A DNA stretch of 24,753 nt. Source: DASWVC01 sp036401335 (GTDB taxonomy: Bacteria > Verrucomicrobiota > Verrucomicrobiia > Chthoniobacterales > JAFAMB01). A program made the position numbers and the translations under genes. Below the pieces are notes generated by a model that was not told the origin of the DNA, did no database searches, and saw nothing but the letters and a program-made list of their open reading frames with translations. Positions 1-8,667 of this stretch are shown piece after piece; the stretch's first letter is position 1; the number at the start of each line of letters is the position of its first letter. Where the stretch lies: the NCBI GenBank assembly GCA_036401335.1, contig DASWVC010000011.1, positions 1 to 24,753 on the forward strand. The letters run 5' to 3'.

Positions 1-57
1 CGGGTCGTCCAGGGCCTGGAGGCACTGCAAAAAGAAGGTAAGTGGACGGTGCCATGA
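1..57 (+). CDS. murF: MurF, C-terminal fragment (UDP-MurNAc-tripeptide--D-Ala-D-Ala ligase)
   Basis: Frame 1 is open from the window edge to a TGA at 55-57 and encodes 18 residues (RVVQGLEALQKEGKWTVP). This resembles the end of MurF, where a Met/Val-Val-x-Ala-Leu helix closes the protein (E. coli ends in a similar VVRALQENG stretch). MurF adds D-Ala-D-Ala to the UDP-MurNAc-tripeptide in the cytoplasm and normally sits directly before mraY. Its stop overlaps the mraY start as ATGA at 54-57. Only the tail is visible, so the name rests mainly on position and this short similarity. Confidence 0.72.
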   Translation, partial: RVVQGLEALQKEGKWTVP

Positions 58-1166
58 TGTACTACCTCTATTACCTGAGCCAGGCGCCCCACTACGTTCT
101 GGGCGGGTTCAACGTTTTCCAGTACCTGTCGTTCCGGGCGATGTGTGCGGCCATGACGGCGTTCCTGCTCTGCCTGTTATTCGGCAGTTGGGTGATTCGC
201 CTGTTGACCTCTTTGAAACTCGGGCAACCGATTCGAACGGCCGAAGAAGTGCACCGCCTCTATGAATTGCACGGCGGGAAAAAAGGCACGCCGACGATGG
301 GAGGCGTCCTCTTGATGGGGTCAGTCCTTGTCTCTACCCTTTTCTGGGCACGATGGGATAACAGTTTTGTCTGGCTTTGCCTGTTTACCATGGTTTGCAC
401 CGCCGCCCTGGGGTTTGTGGATGATTTCCTGAAGGTGAAAAAGAAAAAATCGGACGGGGTGCCCGGACGGGTAAAGCTGGTCTTTCAATTTATTCTGGCA
501 GCCATTGTCACCGGCTTTTTCCTTTTGAATCCGGCCCTCGAAGTTCAGGCCAAGGAGCTTTTTGTTCCATTCTTCAAAGAGCCGATCGTGGAGAACCTCA
601 GCTGGCTTACGCTGCTTTTTTATGCCGTGGTCATCATGGGTGCGTCCAACGCGGTGAATTTAACCGATGGACTGGACGGCCTCGCAACCGGCTGCACGGT
701 GACCGTGGCGTCCTGCTACGCAGTTTTCACGTATGCGGCGGGCAACCTGACCGTCTCTTCCTACCTGGACCTGCCGTTCTACCGCCAGAGCGGCGAGTTG
801 ACGGTGCTCTGTGCGGCCCTCGTGGGTGCGGGCCTCGGATTCTTGTGGTTCAACTGCCACCCGGCCAAAATTTTTATGGGCGACACGGGATCGCTTTCGA
901 TCGGCAGCACGCTGGGGGTGGTGGCGATCTGCTGCAAGCAGGAACTTTTGCTGGCGGTCGTCGGCGGCATTTTCGTGATCGAAGCGTTGTCCGTTATCGC
1001 GCAGGTGTTGAGCTTTAAACTGCGGGGCAAGCGGGTGTTGCTGATGGCGCCGTTGCACCACCACTTTGAACTGAAAGGCTGGAAAGAAAACACCGTCATC
1101 GTGCGGTTCTGGGCGATGTCGCTGATGTTTGCCTTTCTGGGGCTGGCAACGTTGAAACTGCGATGA
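54..1166 (+). CDS. mraY: MraY, phospho-MurNAc-pentapeptide translocase
   Basis: This integral membrane enzyme transfers phospho-MurNAc-pentapeptide from UDP to undecaprenyl phosphate, forming lipid I on the inner face of the membrane. The 370-residue product shows the family signatures in order: GTPTMGG, the DD pair in DDFLKVKKKK, NLTDGLDGLA, PAKIFMGDTGSLSIG and the His triplet in APLHHHFELKGW. About ten hydrophobic segments are evident. The length is close to the usual 360 residues. I chose ATG 54 because it overlaps the murF stop (ATGA); ATG 57 and GTG 42 are alternatives, but an AGAAGG at 33-38 is too close to GTG 42. The stop overlaps the murD ATG at 1163-1166, implying coupled translation. 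Confidence 0.97.
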   Translation: MMYYLYYLSQAPHYVLGGFNVFQYLSFRAMCAAMTAFLLCLLFGSWVIRLLTSLKLGQPIRTAEEVHRLYELHGGKKGTPTMGGVLLMGSVLVSTLFWARWDNSFVWLCLFTMVCTAALGFVDDFLKVKKKKSDGVPGRVKLVFQFILAAIVTGFFLLNPALEVQAKELFVPFFKEPIVENLSWLTLLFYAVVIMGASNAVNLTDGLDGLATGCTVTVASCYAVFTYAAGNLTVSSYLDLPFYRQSGELTVLCAALVGAGLGFLWFNCHPAKIFMGDTGSLSIGSTLGVVAICCKQELLLAVVGGIFVIEALSVIAQVLSFKLRGKRVLLMAPLHHHFELKGWKENTVIVRFWAMSLMFAFLGLATLKLR

Positions 1167-2488
1167 GATTCGCGAACACCAGGGCGATCGTGCTGGGCCT
1201 GGGTGCCAGCGGAGCGGGGTCGGCAAACCTGCTGCTCCGCGAAGGCGCGCGTGTAACCGTGCTGGACAGCGGCATGCCTGACCTTGCGGCGGTTGCGGCG
1301 ATGCGTAACCGCGGGGTGAAGGTGGTCCTGGGTGAGGCGGCGTTGGCGGCGAAAGCGGATTGCGACCTTTACGTGCTCAGCCCCGGCATCGATCCGGCAG
1401 CACCGCTGGCCCAAAACCTGGAGCGGCAAGGGGCGCACTGGACGGGCGAGCTTGAGCTTGCGTTCCAATGTTGCCGGCGGCCGGTCGTGGCGATCACCGG
1501 CACGAACGGCAAGACGACGACTACCCAACTGGTTGAACGGATGCTCTCGGCGGGCGGGTTGCGCACGGTGGCCTGCGGGAACATCGGACGGCCGTTTAGC
1601 GAAGCGCTCCGGGACGAGGCGGCGGTCGATGTTTTTGCGGTGGAGGTGAGTTCCTTTCAACTGGAAACCATCCGTACTTTCCGGCCCAGGGTGGCCGTGT
1701 GGCTGAACTTTACACCGGATCACCTGGATCGGTACCGCGACCTGGATGAATACCGGGCCGCCAAGCTGCGCATCTTTGAATGCCAGGCTGCGACGGACCA
1801 CGCCGTGGTAAACCTGCGGGACGCTCTGCCGCCGCTGACCGCCCGGCGGCTCACGTTCAGCGCGTTTGTCCCCGGCGCTGATCTCTGGGGCAAAGACGAC
1901 CACCTTTATTTCCGCGACCGCCACGTGCTGAACCTCCGCGAACTCCGGCTTCAAGGCGTTCATAATGCGGAAAACGTGATGGCGGCCCTCGGGGCGGCAT
2001 TTGCATGTGGGGTCGACCTGGCGGTCGCCGCCGAAGCCATCAAAGCTTACGTGCCGCTGCCCCACCGGTGCGAGTTGGTGGCCGAACTGAACGGGGTTCG
2101 CTACATCAATGATTCGAAGGCGACCAACCTCGATGCGCTGGCCCAAGCCTTGGAATCGCAGCCGAACCCGGTCGTACTGATTGCCGGCGGCAAAGACAAA
2201 GGGTTCAGCTACCTGCCGCTGAAAGCATTGGCAACCCGCAAGGTAAAGCGGGCGGTGTTGATCGGCGAAATTTCTGCGTCCATCGAGCAGGCATGGTCGC
2301 CGGCGGTGGCCTGCACCCGCGCAAAAGGCCTTGGCGAAGCCGTGCGCGTCGCGCAAGCGGCAGCGGTTCCGGGCGAGGTGGTGCTTTTTTCGCCGGGCAC
2401 GTCTTCTTTCGACATGTTTAGAGATTATGCCGATCGCGGCAACCAGTTCCGTCAAATCGTTCAGGAGGCAGCAAAAGCAACACGATGA
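1163..2488 (+). CDS. murD: MurD, UDP-MurNAc-L-alanine--D-glutamate ligase
   Basis: This cytoplasmic Mur ligase adds D-glutamate to UDP-MurNAc-L-Ala using ATP. The 441-residue product matches the family length (E. coli 438). An N-terminal Rossmann-like UDP-binding domain (VLGLGASGAGSA) precedes the ATP P-loop GTNGKTTTT near residue 114. Then come VEVSSFQLE, LNFTPDHLDRY, HNAENVMAALGAA, NDSKATN, GGKDKG and the C-terminal SPGTSSFDMFRDYADRG motif typical of MurD. Both ends form 4-base ATGA overlaps, with mraY upstream and the LysM gene downstream. A long open frame on the opposite strand across this gene is a by-product of high GC and is not annotated. Confidence 0.97.
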   Translation: MRFANTRAIVLGLGASGAGSANLLLREGARVTVLDSGMPDLAAVAAMRNRGVKVVLGEAALAAKADCDLYVLSPGIDPAAPLAQNLERQGAHWTGELELAFQCCRRPVVAITGTNGKTTTTQLVERMLSAGGLRTVACGNIGRPFSEALRDEAAVDVFAVEVSSFQLETIRTFRPRVAVWLNFTPDHLDRYRDLDEYRAAKLRIFECQAATDHAVVNLRDALPPLTARRLTFSAFVPGADLWGKDDHLYFRDRHVLNLRELRLQGVHNAENVMAALGAAFACGVDLAVAAEAIKAYVPLPHRCELVAELNGVRYINDSKATNLDALAQALESQPNPVVLIAGGKDKGFSYLPLKALATRKVKRAVLIGEISASIEQAWSPAVACTRAKGLGEAVRVAQAAAVPGEVVLFSPGTSSFDMFRDYADRGNQFRQIVQEAAKATR

Positions 2489-3192
2489 AACGTCCCGTGA
2501 AAACCCCGTTGATCAAACGCGCACCCACCCAGCGGCTTCGGGCGACTGCTCAGCGCGCGGCGAAGTATGAGGAGAGGGAGGTGGAGGAACCCAACGTCAG
2601 GCTGTCCCGTGCATTCGTGGTGGTGTTGCTGCTCCATGTGGTGGCGGTTGGCGGAATCTTTGCTTTCAGCGCCCTTAAGGACCGGCAGCAAGGGGGAGGG
2701 ACAAGTGCAACCAAGGCACGGCTGGCCAGGGAAACGCTGCAGGCAAACACCGTTAATGCGCCTGGCCAGGGCGAACTCACGTCGGCAGCCAACTCGCTGC
2801 ACCGGGTGAGAACGGGAGAGACGCTCTCCGGGATCGCAGCAGCCAACGGCGTCTCCACGCACGACCTGGAGCTTGCCAACAGCCTTCGGCCGGGGGCTGC
2901 GATCGCCCCCGGCAAAGACCTGCTCATCCCCGACAAGACATTGATCAAACCGGTCCCGCTGGATGTGCAAAAGCTCATCGAGGCCCCCAAGCCGCCTCCT
3001 GCTGCGAAAGCAACGGGGGCGGCGGTGGCGGAGAAAGGTGACGAGGGGCCACGCACCTACCAGGTGCAGCGGGGAGACACGCCCGCGTCGATTGCCAGGA
3101 AGCTGAAGGTGAGCGCGATCGACCTGTTGAAAGTAAATAACCTCGAAGACCCGCGGAAACTGCAGGTCGGCCAGAAGTTGATCGTCCCCTGA
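2485..3192 (+). CDS. Single-pass membrane protein with two LysM domains, in the dcw cluster
   Basis: The 235-residue protein has a basic cytoplasmic N-terminus (about 42 residues), one hydrophobic segment at about 43-64, a linker, and two LysM peptidoglycan-binding modules at about 106-149 (starts HRVRTGETLSGIA) and 192-235 (starts YQVQRGDTPASIA). The modules are joined by a Pro/Ala/Lys-rich stretch. LysM modules bind GlcNAc-containing glycans, so I infer a type II anchored protein that holds on to periplasmic peptidoglycan. It overlaps the end of murD (ATGA 2485-2488) and precedes ftsW, where the classical cluster has no gene. AGGAGG lies at 2463-2468, 16 bases before the ATG, which is unusually far. 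No catalytic domain is visible. A scaffold role at the septum is inference from context. Confidence 0.85.
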   Translation: MKRPVKTPLIKRAPTQRLRATAQRAAKYEEREVEEPNVRLSRAFVVVLLLHVVAVGGIFAFSALKDRQQGGGTSATKARLARETLQANTVNAPGQGELTSAANSLHRVRTGETLSGIAAANGVSTHDLELANSLRPGAAIAPGKDLLIPDKTLIKPVPLDVQKLIEAPKPPPAAKATGAAVAEKGDEGPRTYQVQRGDTPASIARKLKVSAIDLLKVNNLEDPRKLQVGQKLIVP

Positions 3193-3214
3193 CGGCACCC
3201 TGCGACGGGCCCTT

Positions 3215-4360
3215 ATGCACAAGCACAACGCCTACCTCCTCGTGTTGGCGGTGGCGATCCTGGTCACGATCGGGATCGTCATGTTGTTCAGCACCGGCGC
3301 TTACGCGCCGGACAGCCATGGGGATGAGTTCAGCTTTTTGAAAAAGCAAGGCTTTTGGCTGGTGGTGGGTTTTGTCGGCGCAGTGGTCTTTGCACTCGTC
3401 GATTACCACTGGTGGCAGAAAACCTGGTACACCTGGCTGGCGGCTGCCGTGGTGCTGCTTGCCTTGTGCTTCATTCATCCCATCGGCATGCGGCTCAACG
3501 GGTCTTCCCGATGGGTGCACGCCGGGCCGCTTACCTTCCAGCCGTCTGAACTCGCCAAACTGGCTGCCGTCGTGTTTATCGGTTGGTGGTTCGCCCGGCC
3601 CCAGGTCGACACGAGAAGGCTGTTCATGGGATTCGTGTTTCCGCTGGCAGTTGTCGCGGTGGTGCTGCTCCTCATCGTGACTGAGACAGACCTGGGAAGC
3701 ACCTTGCTGATCGGGGGAACAGTCTTCTTGATGATGTTCGTGGCCGGCACCAGTTTGCGGTACCTCGGTCCGCTGGTGTTAAGCGGTTTATTGGGCCTGT
3801 TGGGGGTGGCATGGCACATCTCCGAACGCCAAAGCCGGCTGCTGGCTTTTCTTAACCCGGAGAAATACCAGGAAACGGAAGGGCATCAGCAACTGATGGG
3901 GCTGATTGCGTTCGGTTCGGGAGGAGTGGACGGCCTCGGCCTGGGGAATGGGCGCCAGAAGATGCTCTACCTGGCGTACGCGCACACCGACTTCATTTTT
4001 CCGGTCATAGGGGAAGAGCTTGGCCTGAAGATCACGTTGCTCGTGGTCTTTTGTTACATTCTCATTGTGACTGCCGGCGTCCTGATTTCGGTGAATGCCA
4101 AAGACCGCTTTGGCCAACTGGTTGGGTTCGGCCTTACGACCGTTATCGGCCTGCAAGCCGCCATCAACGTGGGGGTCACCACGTCGTTGCTGCCCAACAA
4201 GGGTCTGCCGCTGCCGTTTATCTCCTATGGGGGATCCAACTTGGTTTTCAGCCTTGTTAGTGTGGGCATTTTGATCAACATCTACCGCCAGGGCAAGGAT
4301 GAGCCCCCGGCCAACAGCACCCGGGTCAGTGTGCGCGTCCGGCACCTGCGCCGCATTTGA
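3215..4360 (+). CDS. ftsW: FtsW, SEDS-family septal peptidoglycan polymerase
   Basis: FtsW polymerises lipid II into glycan strands at the division site together with a class B penicillin-binding protein. The 381-residue protein has about ten transmembrane segments and the SEDS signatures: NGSSRWVHAGPLTFQPSELAK, ETDLGSTLL, HTDFIFPVIGEELG with the Asp equivalent to the catalytic one of RodA/FtsW, and GLPLPFISYGGSN near the C-terminus. FtsW rather than RodA is inferred from its place between murD and murG. A 22-base gap separates it from the LysM gene and only a weak purine stretch precedes the ATG. murG begins two bases after its stop. Confidence 0.94.
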   Translation: MHKHNAYLLVLAVAILVTIGIVMLFSTGAYAPDSHGDEFSFLKKQGFWLVVGFVGAVVFALVDYHWWQKTWYTWLAAAVVLLALCFIHPIGMRLNGSSRWVHAGPLTFQPSELAKLAAVVFIGWWFARPQVDTRRLFMGFVFPLAVVAVVLLLIVTETDLGSTLLIGGTVFLMMFVAGTSLRYLGPLVLSGLLGLLGVAWHISERQSRLLAFLNPEKYQETEGHQQLMGLIAFGSGGVDGLGLGNGRQKMLYLAYAHTDFIFPVIGEELGLKITLLVVFCYILIVTAGVLISVNAKDRFGQLVGFGLTTVIGLQAAINVGVTTSLLPNKGLPLPFISYGGSNLVFSLVSVGILINIYRQGKDEPPANSTRVSVRVRHLRRI

Positions 4361-4362
4361 GC

Positions 4363-5448
4363 ATGAACGTGGCGATAGCATGCGGGGGAACTGGGGGCCA
4401 TCTCTTTCCCGGTCTGGCGGTCGCGGAGGTGCTCAAGCAACGGGGCCACAACCTGCTTTTGCTGATTTCAGAAAAAGAAATCGACCTCGTGGCCCTGCGC
4501 GGCCGCACTGAGTTTACGGTGGAACAGATCCCGGCGACTGGCTGGCCGCGGTTGTGGTCGAAGGAGACGCCGAGATTCCTGGCCAGATCCGGCAACGGCT
4601 TTCAACGGTGCTGGCAACTCTACCAGCGGTTTGAACCCCAGGCGGTTTTGGGGATGGGCGGGTTTACTTCCATCGCCCCCCTCCTGGCCGGCCGGTTCCG
4701 GGGGGTGCCCACCTTTGTCCACGAATCGAACGCCATTCCGGGCAAGGCCAATCGGTTGAACGCCAGCTTGTCGCGCCGGGTGTTGCTTGGGTTTGCAGAA
4801 TGCCGGCGTTTTTTCCCAAAGGCAGCGGTTGAGGTGACCGGCACACCGATCCGCTCCAGCCTTCGTGGTCCCGTGGACCGCACCGCGGCCCTGGCCGCAC
4901 TTTGTCTCAACCCGGGCCTTCGCACCGTTCTGATCATGGGAGGCAGTCAGGGAGCGCACGGCATCAACCAGGCAGTGCTGGCTCACTTGCAGCGTTTTAC
5001 CGGCCAGGCGGTACAATTTGTCCATTTGACCGGCCCTGAAGATCAAGCGGCCGTTGCCGAAGGTTACCAACGGGCGGCGGTGCCGGCGTTCGTTGGCGCG
5101 TTTCATCACCGCATGGAAGAAGTGTATGCGGTGGCCGATCTGGCCGTGGCCCGAGCCGGAGCGGCGAGCCTGACGGAGCTGGCGTTCTTTGGGGTGCCGA
5201 GCATCCTGATTCCTTATCCATTTGCCGCCGAGAACCATCAATTTTTCAACGCGGAAATATTTGCGAGACAGGGGGCCGCTGAGGTAGTAAAGGAGTCGCG
5301 CGTTGGCGGGGACGCGCTTGGCTCCTTGATAATCCAACTCCTGGCGGACAACCTCAGGAGGCAACAGATGGCCGACCGGATGCGGGCGCTCGCGCCTGTG
5401 GATTCGGCGGAGCGCATCGCTCATTTGATCGAAACTTCCAGCCCATGA
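4363..5448 (+). CDS. murG: MurG, lipid II-forming GlcNAc transferase
   Basis: MurG is a peripheral inner-membrane GT28 glycosyltransferase that adds GlcNAc to lipid I, giving lipid II. The 361-residue product has the N-terminal GGTGGHLFPGLAVAE loop, GMGGFTSIAPLLAG, VHESNAIPGKANR, VTGTPIR, the second glycine loop IMGGSQGAHGINQAV, and the UDP-GlcNAc-binding stretch ARAGAASLTELAFFGVPSILIPYPFAAENHQ. I chose ATG 4363 because the conserved N-terminus begins there; an upstream in-frame TTG at 4357 is possible. No clear Shine-Dalgarno is present, so translation probably relies on coupling to ftsW. The stop overlaps the next start as ATGA at 5445-5448. Confidence 0.96.
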   Translation: MNVAIACGGTGGHLFPGLAVAEVLKQRGHNLLLLISEKEIDLVALRGRTEFTVEQIPATGWPRLWSKETPRFLARSGNGFQRCWQLYQRFEPQAVLGMGGFTSIAPLLAGRFRGVPTFVHESNAIPGKANRLNASLSRRVLLGFAECRRFFPKAAVEVTGTPIRSSLRGPVDRTAALAALCLNPGLRTVLIMGGSQGAHGINQAVLAHLQRFTGQAVQFVHLTGPEDQAAVAEGYQRAAVPAFVGAFHHRMEEVYAVADLAVARAGAASLTELAFFGVPSILIPYPFAAENHQFFNAEIFARQGAAEVVKESRVGGDALGSLIIQLLADNLRRQQMADRMRALAPVDSAERIAHLIETSSP

Positions 5449-7742
5449 ATTTAGTGTCAGCAGACCACGCGATTGACCTCCTTTTGAACGGTTCACGGCG
5501 TGTGCATCTGATCGGCGTCGCCGGGTCGGGCATGAGCGGCCTGGCCGGTTTGTTGCTTTCCTTGGGACACGAAGTGAGTGGGTGCGACCGGGTCAGCAGC
5601 CTGGAAACCCAGCGCCTTGAAGGGTCGGGCCTCAAATTTCATTTGCCCCAGACGCCCGAGACGGTCCGCGGTTCTGAATTGGTCGTCTATTCGTCCGCGA
5701 TTCGTGCCGGCAACCCGGCGTACGACGAGGCCTGCCGGCTTGGGTTACCCCTTCTCCGCCGGGCGGAGGCGCTGGCCGCAGTGATGTCCCTGAAACGGGG
5801 CATCGTGGTAGCCGGGATGCACGGCAAAACCACCACTACGGCAATGGCCGCGCACGTGCTGCGTTGCGGCGGGATGACGCCGTCGTACTACGTTGGCGCA
5901 GAAATTCCGCTTCTGGGCACCAATGCCCGCTGGGAGGCTGAAGGTGAATACTTTGTGGCTGAAGGCGACGAGAGCGACGGCACCCTGGTGCAATACCAGC
6001 CGGAGCACAGCGTCATCCTCAACGTTGAGGAAGAGCACCTCGATTACTACCGGGATCTAGCCGCCATCAAACGCGTGTTTCGCACCTTGCTCGAACAGAC
6101 CCGGGGCAATGTGTTCTACTGCCTTGATGATCCGCATGCCGCCGCCCTTGGTTCCCGTCACCCGCGGCCGGTCAGCTTTGGGTTTTCACCAAAGGCGGAC
6201 TACGCCGGAGCGTTTCTTTCCGCCACGGCCCTGGGATCCCGCTTTGAGGTGCGTCGTCGGGGCAAACTCCTGGGTGAAATCACATTAGGTGTGCCCGGCC
6301 GTCACAACGTAAGCAATGCGCTCAGCGTGGTTGCGCTGGCCAGCAAGCTCGGGCTGCCGTTTCCCGACATTGCCGCCGCGCTGGCAAGTTTCCGGGGCGC
6401 ACGGCGGCGATTCGAAATCAAGTTCCAGGATGCCGATTACATGGTGGTGGATGACTACGGTCATCATCCGACGGAGGTGCGGGCGACCCTGGCGACGGCG
6501 CGGGCCCTGGGCCACCGGCGGGTGCTGGTTATGTTTCAACCGCACCGGTACAGTCGCACCCTGGCGTTGCAAAAGGAATTCGGCCGCGCCTTCGCCGATG
6601 CCGATGCGGTTTACGTCTCCCCGGTCTACGCAGCGGGCGAGTCCTCAATTCCGGGAGTTGAGGGTGACCTGGTTGCGAAAGCGGCCGCCGCCCAGGGGTG
6701 CCGGCACGTGCACTTTTTCCCGCAACGCCGCGGGCTGCACCGTGAACTGGCGCGCATCGCGCGGCCTGGCGACCTGATCCTCAGCCTGGGGGCAGGGGAC
6801 ATCCACGAGGAAGGAAGCAAGCTCGCGCAGGACCTTCGTCTCGGCCAAGCGGTGCGCCGGGTGATGGGAGGGGGTGAAGTCCGCCTTTACGAACCGTTGT
6901 CGAAACACACCACGCTGCGGGTCGGGGGCCCCGCCCAGGTTTGGGCCGAGCCGGAAACGCAGGGAGCTTTGTCGGCGTTGCTGGGATTCTGCTCAGCGCA
7001 GCGGGTGCCGGTGTTTGTCCTGGGCCGCGGCTCCAACTTGCTCGTCCGGGACGGCGGCCTGCCAGGGGTCGTGGTTCACCTGAACCGGGGTGAGTTCGTG
7101 GCCCTGAACGTTTCTGCAGACGAGATCCACGCCGGTGCGGGCGTGCGCCTGAAACAGTTAACGGCGGCAGCCCGAGCCGCCGGATTGGGCGGGTTCGAAT
7201 GGATGGAAGGCATCCCCGGCAGCGTCGGGGGTTGTTTGCGCATGAACGCGGGGGCAATGGGCCAAGAAGCGTTCCAGCAGGTCGTCCGTGTGCAGGCCAC
7301 CAATCGCCGCGGCGAGTTTTTCACGGTCCATCCCGAACGGCTGGAGGTGCATTACCGCGACGTGCCTTTCCTGGCCGAGCACGTGGCCATTTCCGCCGTC
7401 TTTCGCGGGCAGCCCGCCTCTACGGCGGAGATTGACCAGCGACTCGACGCGGCGGTGCGCAAGCGGAAATCGACCCAGCCGGTGGCCGCGAGCGCCGGAT
7501 GCATCTTCAAAAATCCGCCTGCTTGCAAGGCAGGGCGGCTCGTTGAGGAACTGGGTTTGAAAAACCATGGGGTCGGACCTGCCCGTGTTTCTGAGGTGCA
7601 CGGCAATTTTATCGTGAACGACGGCGGCGCCACTGCCGCGCAAGTGCTTGCGCTCATCGCCGAAATCCAGACTGCGGCCAGGCAGCGTCGCGGCATTGAG
7701 TTAGAAACAGAAGTTCTAATCGTGGGGGTCGCAGATGCATAA
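5445..7742 (+). CDS. murC-murB: Fused MurC (UDP-MurNAc--L-alanine ligase) and MurB (UDP-MurNAc dehydrogenase)
   Basis: One uninterrupted 765-residue frame carries two enzymes. Residues 1 to about 470 are MurC: VHLIGVAGSGMSGLA, the P-loop GMHGKTTTT (about 124-132), EGDESDGT, NVEEEHLDYY, PGRHNVSNAL, DDYGHHPTEV and QPHRYSRT. From about 483 to the end is MurB, an FAD oxidoreductase that reduces UDP-GlcNAc-enolpyruvate to UDP-MurNAc: TTLRVGGPA, LGRGSNLLVRDGG, GIPGSVGGCLRMNAGA, AGCIFKNP and EVHGNFIVN. The MurB product is the MurC substrate, so the fusion joins consecutive cytoplasmic steps. The usual Ser of the MurB GSxF motif is Cys686 here. The MurB half is the type without the extra E. coli-like insert, judged by length. 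The end overlaps ddl by 8 bases (7735-7742). Confidence 0.96.
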   Translation: MNLVSADHAIDLLLNGSRRVHLIGVAGSGMSGLAGLLLSLGHEVSGCDRVSSLETQRLEGSGLKFHLPQTPETVRGSELVVYSSAIRAGNPAYDEACRLGLPLLRRAEALAAVMSLKRGIVVAGMHGKTTTTAMAAHVLRCGGMTPSYYVGAEIPLLGTNARWEAEGEYFVAEGDESDGTLVQYQPEHSVILNVEEEHLDYYRDLAAIKRVFRTLLEQTRGNVFYCLDDPHAAALGSRHPRPVSFGFSPKADYAGAFLSATALGSRFEVRRRGKLLGEITLGVPGRHNVSNALSVVALASKLGLPFPDIAAALASFRGARRRFEIKFQDADYMVVDDYGHHPTEVRATLATARALGHRRVLVMFQPHRYSRTLALQKEFGRAFADADAVYVSPVYAAGESSIPGVEGDLVAKAAAAQGCRHVHFFPQRRGLHRELARIARPGDLILSLGAGDIHEEGSKLAQDLRLGQAVRRVMGGGEVRLYEPLSKHTTLRVGGPAQVWAEPETQGALSALLGFCSAQRVPVFVLGRGSNLLVRDGGLPGVVVHLNRGEFVALNVSADEIHAGAGVRLKQLTAAARAAGLGGFEWMEGIPGSVGGCLRMNAGAMGQEAFQQVVRVQATNRRGEFFTVHPERLEVHYRDVPFLAEHVAISAVFRGQPASTAEIDQRLDAAVRKRKSTQPVAASAGCIFKNPPACKAGRLVEELGLKNHGVGPARVSEVHGNFIVNDGGATAAQVLALIAEIQTAARQRRGIELETEVLIVGVADA

Positions 7743-8667
7743 CTTTTTAGCGCGTAAACGGGTGGAGGTCTTGTGTGGCGGTCCGGGCGCGGAGCGGGAA
7801 GTCTCCCTGCGTTCCGGAGCGGCGGTGGCGAAAGCGTTGCGAACATTGGAGGCGGACGTGAACCTGCTCGATGTGCCGGACACGGAGATCCAGCTCCCGG
7901 ATGGGGTAGACGTGGTATTCAACGCGCTGCACGGAACGTTTGGAGAGGACGGTGGGGTTCAGGCGATCCTTGATCAATGGGGGGTGTCGTACACGGGCGA
8001 GGGCGTGACCGGAAGCCGCCTGGCCTTCGATAAGATTGCGTCAAAGCAACGGTTTGCCCGGTACGGGGTGCCGACGGCGCCGTACGTCACCTTGCAACAC
8101 GGGGAACCCCACCGGTTTGCGTTGCCCGCCGTGGTCAAGGTTCCCTGCCAAGGGTCGAGCGTGGGCATTTACGTGGTTAAGGCGGAAATGGAGGTGGAGG
8201 CAGCGCTGACCCAAGCCTTTTTGCAAACGGGCACCGTCCTGGTGGAGGCGTTTATCGCCGGGCGTGAACTTACGGTCGGAATTCTTGGAAACCAGCCCCT
8301 CCCGATCATCGAAATCCGTCCGCAGGGCGGTTTCTACAGTTACGAAAACAAGTACACCTGGACCAACCGTGGAGGCGCGGCTGAGCACGAATGCCCTGCC
8401 GCCCTGGACCGGGAACTCACCAACCGTGTGCAGGAGACCGCCCTGGCGGCCCATCGTGCCCTCGGCCTGGAAGTTTACTCGCGCGTCGACCTGATCCTGG
8501 ACGAAACCGGACAGCCCCAGGTGTTGGAGGTAAACACCATTCCGGGGATGACCGAGACCAGCCTGCTGCCGGAAGCGGCCGGGGTCGCCGGAATCTCGAT
8601 GCCCAAGCTTTGTCAGCGAATCGTGGAATTGTCCCTCGAGAAACGGCCGGAAAGCGTGCAGCTATGA
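7735..8667 (+). CDS. ddl: Ddl, D-alanine--D-alanine ligase
   Basis: This cytoplasmic ATP-grasp enzyme makes the D-Ala-D-Ala dipeptide that MurF adds. The 310-residue length is normal for the family. Visible motifs are the N-terminal GGPGAEREVSLRSG with the substrate-binding Glu, NALHGTFGEDG, the ATP-binding KVPCQGSSVG, ENKY with the Lys-Tyr pair associated with dipeptide rather than depsipeptide synthesis, SRVDLI with the conserved Arg and Asp, and LEVNTIPGMTETSLLP with the metal-binding Glu and Asn. The start lies inside the end of murC-murB (ATGCATAA), and its stop overlaps the ftsQ ATG as ATGA at 8664-8667. Confidence 0.96.
   Translation: MHNFLARKRVEVLCGGPGAEREVSLRSGAAVAKALRTLEADVNLLDVPDTEIQLPDGVDVVFNALHGTFGEDGGVQAILDQWGVSYTGEGVTGSRLAFDKIASKQRFARYGVPTAPYVTLQHGEPHRFALPAVVKVPCQGSSVGIYVVKAEMEVEAALTQAFLQTGTVLVEAFIAGRELTVGILGNQPLPIIEIRPQGGFYSYENKYTWTNRGGAAEHECPAALDRELTNRVQETALAAHRALGLEVYSRVDLILDETGQPQVLEVNTIPGMTETSLLPEAAGVAGISMPKLCQRIVELSLEKRPESVQL

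Noticed and set aside
779..2455. 558-codon open frame on the minus strand across mraY and murD
   Set aside because: It is antisense to two secure genes, shows no domain, and has the Arg/His/Pro-rich composition expected of a frame shadow in GC-rich DNA.
4468..5496. 342-codon minus-strand frame across murG
   Set aside because: Antisense shadow of murG; no recognisable motif and biased composition.
8391..8663. Extension of the ftsQ frame upstream into ddl
   Set aside because: The upstream part is a shadow of ddl; the ATGA overlap at 8664 and the basic FtsQ head mark the start.
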